DNA of 20,617 bases from Plakobranchus ocellatus (lineage: Eukaryota > Mollusca > Gastropoda > Plakobranchidae): positions 1,163,054-1,183,670 of the forward strand of contig BLXT01000825.1 in NCBI GenBank assembly GCA_019648995.1, given 5' to 3'. A program made the translations under genes and the position numbers. Positions 18,378-20,617 of the stretch are shown here, piece by piece (within the stretch, counting starts at the first letter, position 1; the number at the start of each line of letters is the position of its first letter). The notes under the pieces were generated by a model, which was not told the origin of the DNA, did not search any database, and worked only from the letters and a program-made list of their open reading frames with translations.

Positions 18378-19402
18378 GAGCTGGCGGGAAAATGTTGAGA
18401 TTATAGTTTTTTTTTTACTTTTTCATAATAAATGTATTTTTTGCAGCAATTTTATTTCATGTTTTATGCGTATTTTGATTCGACTATTCTTTGAATGTCA
18501 AATAACATGTTTACATACACTTTTAAAACCCTTTTTTAAATTGATATTTACCTGTTTTAATAGTACGGAAAAATAAGAATTATGAATACGTAATGTAAAG
18601 AATATTGTCAATAAAATGTGCTGCGTTTAAGGCGAAATACTTTAAAAGTATTCTTTATGCAGATAAGGCAGTATTGAACAGAAAATACGCTCCAAAAAAC
18701 TTGTCAAGTGTGCATGTGACACGAACCCATGGCTGTATGTTGCGCCAGCGCTTTTCACTTTCGAACTTCTTTTCTGACCTCTGCAAAAGCAGAATCTTTC
18801 GCTGATCATAACTGTCCATTCTTTTTTTTTTTCAAAGGCCTACCTCTCTTACTTTATTCTTGAAAAAATATGAAACACGTTCTGTGGGATTTTTTTTCTT
18901 CAACTTGATAGTGAAGATGAAAGCTGCTGATGATCATCAGTTTCTAGAAATGTCTATCGTGATTGTTAGTTATAGAATGACGGTGATTTTTAATCAATGA
19001 ATGATTAAGAAATGAATGCACCTTTTTTTACAGCATAAATCTATTTCATGACTCTTTATTTTTGTTTGCTGTTTTTTTTTCTTTTAGCTATTATAATTTT
19101 CTTAGGAAGAAGTTATTTTTTTCATGTTTTGCGAACAGCCAGCCATAAATTGTATCCTCTTGTTAATTAAGCCTGGCCATTATTGGAGAAAGTGGCTTCA
19201 GAGCTTATTAGTCATCCCCTCTCCCCTCCTCCCCCTCTCCTCTCCATTTTTTAAAGTAGTGTCATTTAATACTGAAATAAACATTGAAATACATGTATGT
19301 CACTTTAAAAATGTTAGATCTTCTCGCTTTTCACTCTGAATGGGAATTGTGTTTAGTTATTTTTTCGTCATTGTTTATTGCCTTTTGAGATTTAATTGTT
19401 GT
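18374..19402. other. Intron sequence, no exon supported
   Basis: AT-rich, with a pyrimidine-rich tract at about 19214-19247. A 66-codon + strand frame at 18605-18805 lacks convincing splice sites and has no family resemblance. I treat the stretch as intronic. Confidence 0.4.
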
Positions 19403-19412
19403 ATTTCCAAAA
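19403..19412 (+). repeat. Left target-site duplication of the SINE
   Basis: ATTTCCAAAA, repeated exactly at 19683-19692 on the other side of the SINE. Confidence 0.85.
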
Positions 19413-19682
19413 TTGAGGGAGCGATAGCTCATTTAGAAGGGCAGTTGGCTACCAATCAAAGGTCCGAGGCTCGAATCTCAGTCTGAGCCAAGTCAATTTT
19501 TCATTGTTCCTCTGTCTCCACCCAGCACTTAATGGGTAGATAGGTCTTTAAAGACCCAGCGAAAGTAAAGGCGGCGAGGAAAGCGATGGCCAACTACCTC
19601 ATAATGCCGCATGCCAAGAACAATCAGGACTCTGGTTCCCCGATGCTTGGAATAAGCGTGGGATCCATTTTACTTTTTACTT
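19413..19682 (+). mobile_element. tRNA-derived SINE with 10-bp TSD
   Basis: A 270-bp element. The head is tRNA-like: A box TAGCTCATTTAG at 19425-19436 and B box GGCTCGAATCT at 19468-19478, the internal RNA polymerase III promoter spacing expected of a tRNA. A body follows (CCACCCAGCACTTAATGGGT, GGCGAGGAAAGCGATGGCCA, GTTCCCCGATGCTTGG) and then a T-rich end with TTTTACTTTTTACTT. Identical ATTTCCAAAA flanks mark insertion by LINE machinery. It is well preserved and probably young. It is not a working tRNA gene because the stem ends do not pair and the body continues. I cannot name the family. Confidence 0.88.
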
Positions 19683-19868
19683 ATTTCCAAAAATAATATT
19701 CATGAAAATACACTGAATAACCTGTGCAGCAAGGTAAGTTTCATCGCGAATAAAAACGTCACTTTTCTTTTTCTTAGGAATAAAATTTCATTATTTTGTG
19801 AAGGTTTAACAGATGCGGATTTTGCTTTTGTTGAACGACGCCAACACCGTTATAATCTTCCAATTTAG

Positions 19869-20266
19869 GACCAGACTCCAGCAACAGCAACAAAGGAACG
19901 CCCCCAGGACCTCCAGGAAAACCTCCAAAGCCATCGACTCTACCTAAACCCCAATTAAACCAAAAGGCATTTTCCTCCCCGAGCAAGCAAGCTAAAAAGG
20001 TGGCGGTGGCGGTTCCTTCGAATAAACCAACGTTTTTGAACAAACCAATGGCCAAAGTCCTGCCCCAGCCGCAGAAGCCGAGCCCCGACAACCCATCCGC
20101 GCTCCCCCGTGCGCTCCCTTTCAAGCATCCGACACAGGACAATCGCAGCGAAAATAGCTGTCCTAGCTCAACCTCTCCAGACAGTGGTGGCAGCGTTCAA
20201 AGTGCATTCGTGGCAGAGCTCAGCAATTTCATATCTTCCTCTTCAAAGCATCTTGAGCGACTGCAG
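19869..20266 (+). CDS. SH3BP2: SH3BP2-like adaptor, proline-rich exon
   Basis: A 398-nt exon, markedly GC-richer than its surroundings, entered at CCAATTTAG|GACCAG in phase 1 after the micro-exon. About 132 codons: a poly-proline start GTPPGPPGKPPKPSTLPKPQ, a basic patch KQAKKVAVAV, PSNKPTFLNKP, LPQPQKPSPDNPSALPRALP, a Ser/Asn-rich stretch ending TSPDSGG, and a final SVQSAFVAELSNFISSSSKH followed by LERLQ. Vertebrate SH3BP2 has PPPVPANKPKFLK between its SH3-binding site and SH2 domain, and PSNKPTFL is the matching motif. The SVQSAFV...LERL end may be the lead-in to an SH2 domain (VFVNTTESCEVERLF in SH3BP2), but that is tentative. The donor is uncertain: CTGCAG|GTCTTG at 20266, or AATG-region GTATAC giving an end at 20287; both are phase 0. 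The rest of the gene is beyond the window or beyond the LINE fragment. Confidence 0.68.
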
Positions 20267-20419
20267 GTCTTGAGATTCGCCATGAATGTATACCTTTCAT
20301 CTAACGCCTGTTTCCTAAAGCCATATTATAACCTTACTTGCCACATTTGCCTTGAACAGCTAATTATTGCTTTTTGCTCACCATACATATGTCATTCATT
20401 GTACTTATCCCTTAGTCTA

Positions 20420-20617
20420 AATGCTAATTACTCGCAGATCTTTCCCACCAATCTCTAATTTTTCTCGCATACAAAGCTGCTCTTCATATTTTACTTTGTC
20501 AAAGGCCTTATAATAGTCGATGAAGCAGAGATGAAAGTTTTTCTTTTTTCAATCGCTATACACCTTTCCATAAGCGTTAACAAAGTGAATGTTACGTTTC
20601 TAGTCCCTTTATCAGGC
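20420..20617 (-). mobile_element. RTE-like LINE fragment with RT motif A (runs off the window)
   Basis: Reading the minus strand from the window edge: DKGTRNVTFTLLTLMERCIA, a frame change, then FHLCFIDYYKAFDKVKYEEQ, the RT palm motif A (FIDY with a catalytic Asp), then KLEIGGKDLRVIS. It is the same family style as the LINE at 10889-13408 and covers exactly the part deleted there. The inner boundary is vague; a further short match to the TYVWS segment around 20385-20405 suggests the fragment extends left with an internal deletion. It is broken by at least one frameshift and later stops, and probably sits in the next intron of the host gene. Confidence 0.75.

Noticed and set aside
18605-18805. 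66-codon + strand ORF in the intron after the micro-exon
   Set aside because: Basic sequence of no known family, without a convincing acceptor or donor. Including it would break the phase 1 link between 18139 and 19869.
19413-19485. Possible tRNA gene
   Set aside because: It has A and B boxes but no pairing acceptor stem, continues into a 200-bp body and is flanked by a target duplication, so it is a SINE.
19774-20142. 122-codon minus-strand glycine-rich ORF
   Set aside because: It is the antisense shadow of the proline-rich exon (Pro codons read backwards give Gly/Arg/Trp).
20267-20458. Extension of the proline-rich exon to the stop at 20456-20458
   Set aside because: Composition shifts abruptly to a Cys/Leu/Tyr-rich AT-driven sequence after about 20287, and the last part overlaps the antisense LINE fragment. 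A splice donor at 20266 or 20287 is more likely.
1-20617. LTR retroelement, endogenous virus or Polinton remnants
   Set aside because: I saw no long terminal repeats, protease/integrase or capsid-type segments. All RT sequence here is of non-LTR type.

Overview
This looks like invertebrate animal DNA, most likely from a marine metazoan. It is AT-rich, has short exons in long introns, and carries microsatellites, a tRNA-derived SINE, an RTE-like LINE and three kinds of DNA transposon. TAGGCCTA/TAGATCTA-rich DNA and frequent ACATGTAT words would fit an echinoderm, hemichordate or mollusc, but I cannot fix the phylum. There are no operons, no rRNA and no stand-alone tRNA gene.

One host gene on the + strand can be followed from about 4.4 kb to 20.3 kb. 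I read it as the middle of an SH3BP2 (3BP2)-like adaptor. The exons give, in order, a PH-domain C-terminal helix, acidic tyrosine-containing segments with an FY motif, a 27-residue module with YEE and PPTPRKP (SH3-ligand type), a 25-nt micro-exon, and a proline-rich exon with an NKPxFL motif. This order matches vertebrate 3BP2 as I remember it. The PH start would lie upstream and the SH2 domain downstream, both outside the recognised part.

The 27-residue module occurs three times (6511-6591, 14711-14791, 17051-17131) because a genomic unit of about 2 kb has been tandemly duplicated: U1 at 6405-13418 (interrupted), U2 at 13419-15690 and U3 at 15691-17706. U2 also carries a 24-residue FY exon. 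Its U3 copy has lost its splice donor, and the U3 module exon has a GC donor. All exon joins I propose keep phase.

U1 was bombarded by mobile DNA. It contains a Merlin element (7131-8845, 8-bp target duplication), a Tc1/mariner-superfamily element with repeated subterminal motifs (8879-10578, TA site) and an internally deleted RTE-like LINE (10889-13408, 10-bp target duplication). U2 (and at one site U3) lacks the inserts, so it serves as an internal empty-site control. Upstream, the intron after the PH exon holds a fold-back mariner (5268-6180) with two 299-bp arms. A decayed mariner lies at 960-1690, a SINE with a 10-bp target duplication at 19413-19682, and an RT fragment runs off the window end.

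The first 4.4 kb, apart from the mariner remnant, a CA/CG tract and a 39-bp tandem repeat, shows no gene I can support. I found no new multi-gene system. The most unusual items are the amplified SH3-ligand exon module, the 20-bp-periodic repeat arrays of the Tc1/mariner-like element, and the fold-back mariner.
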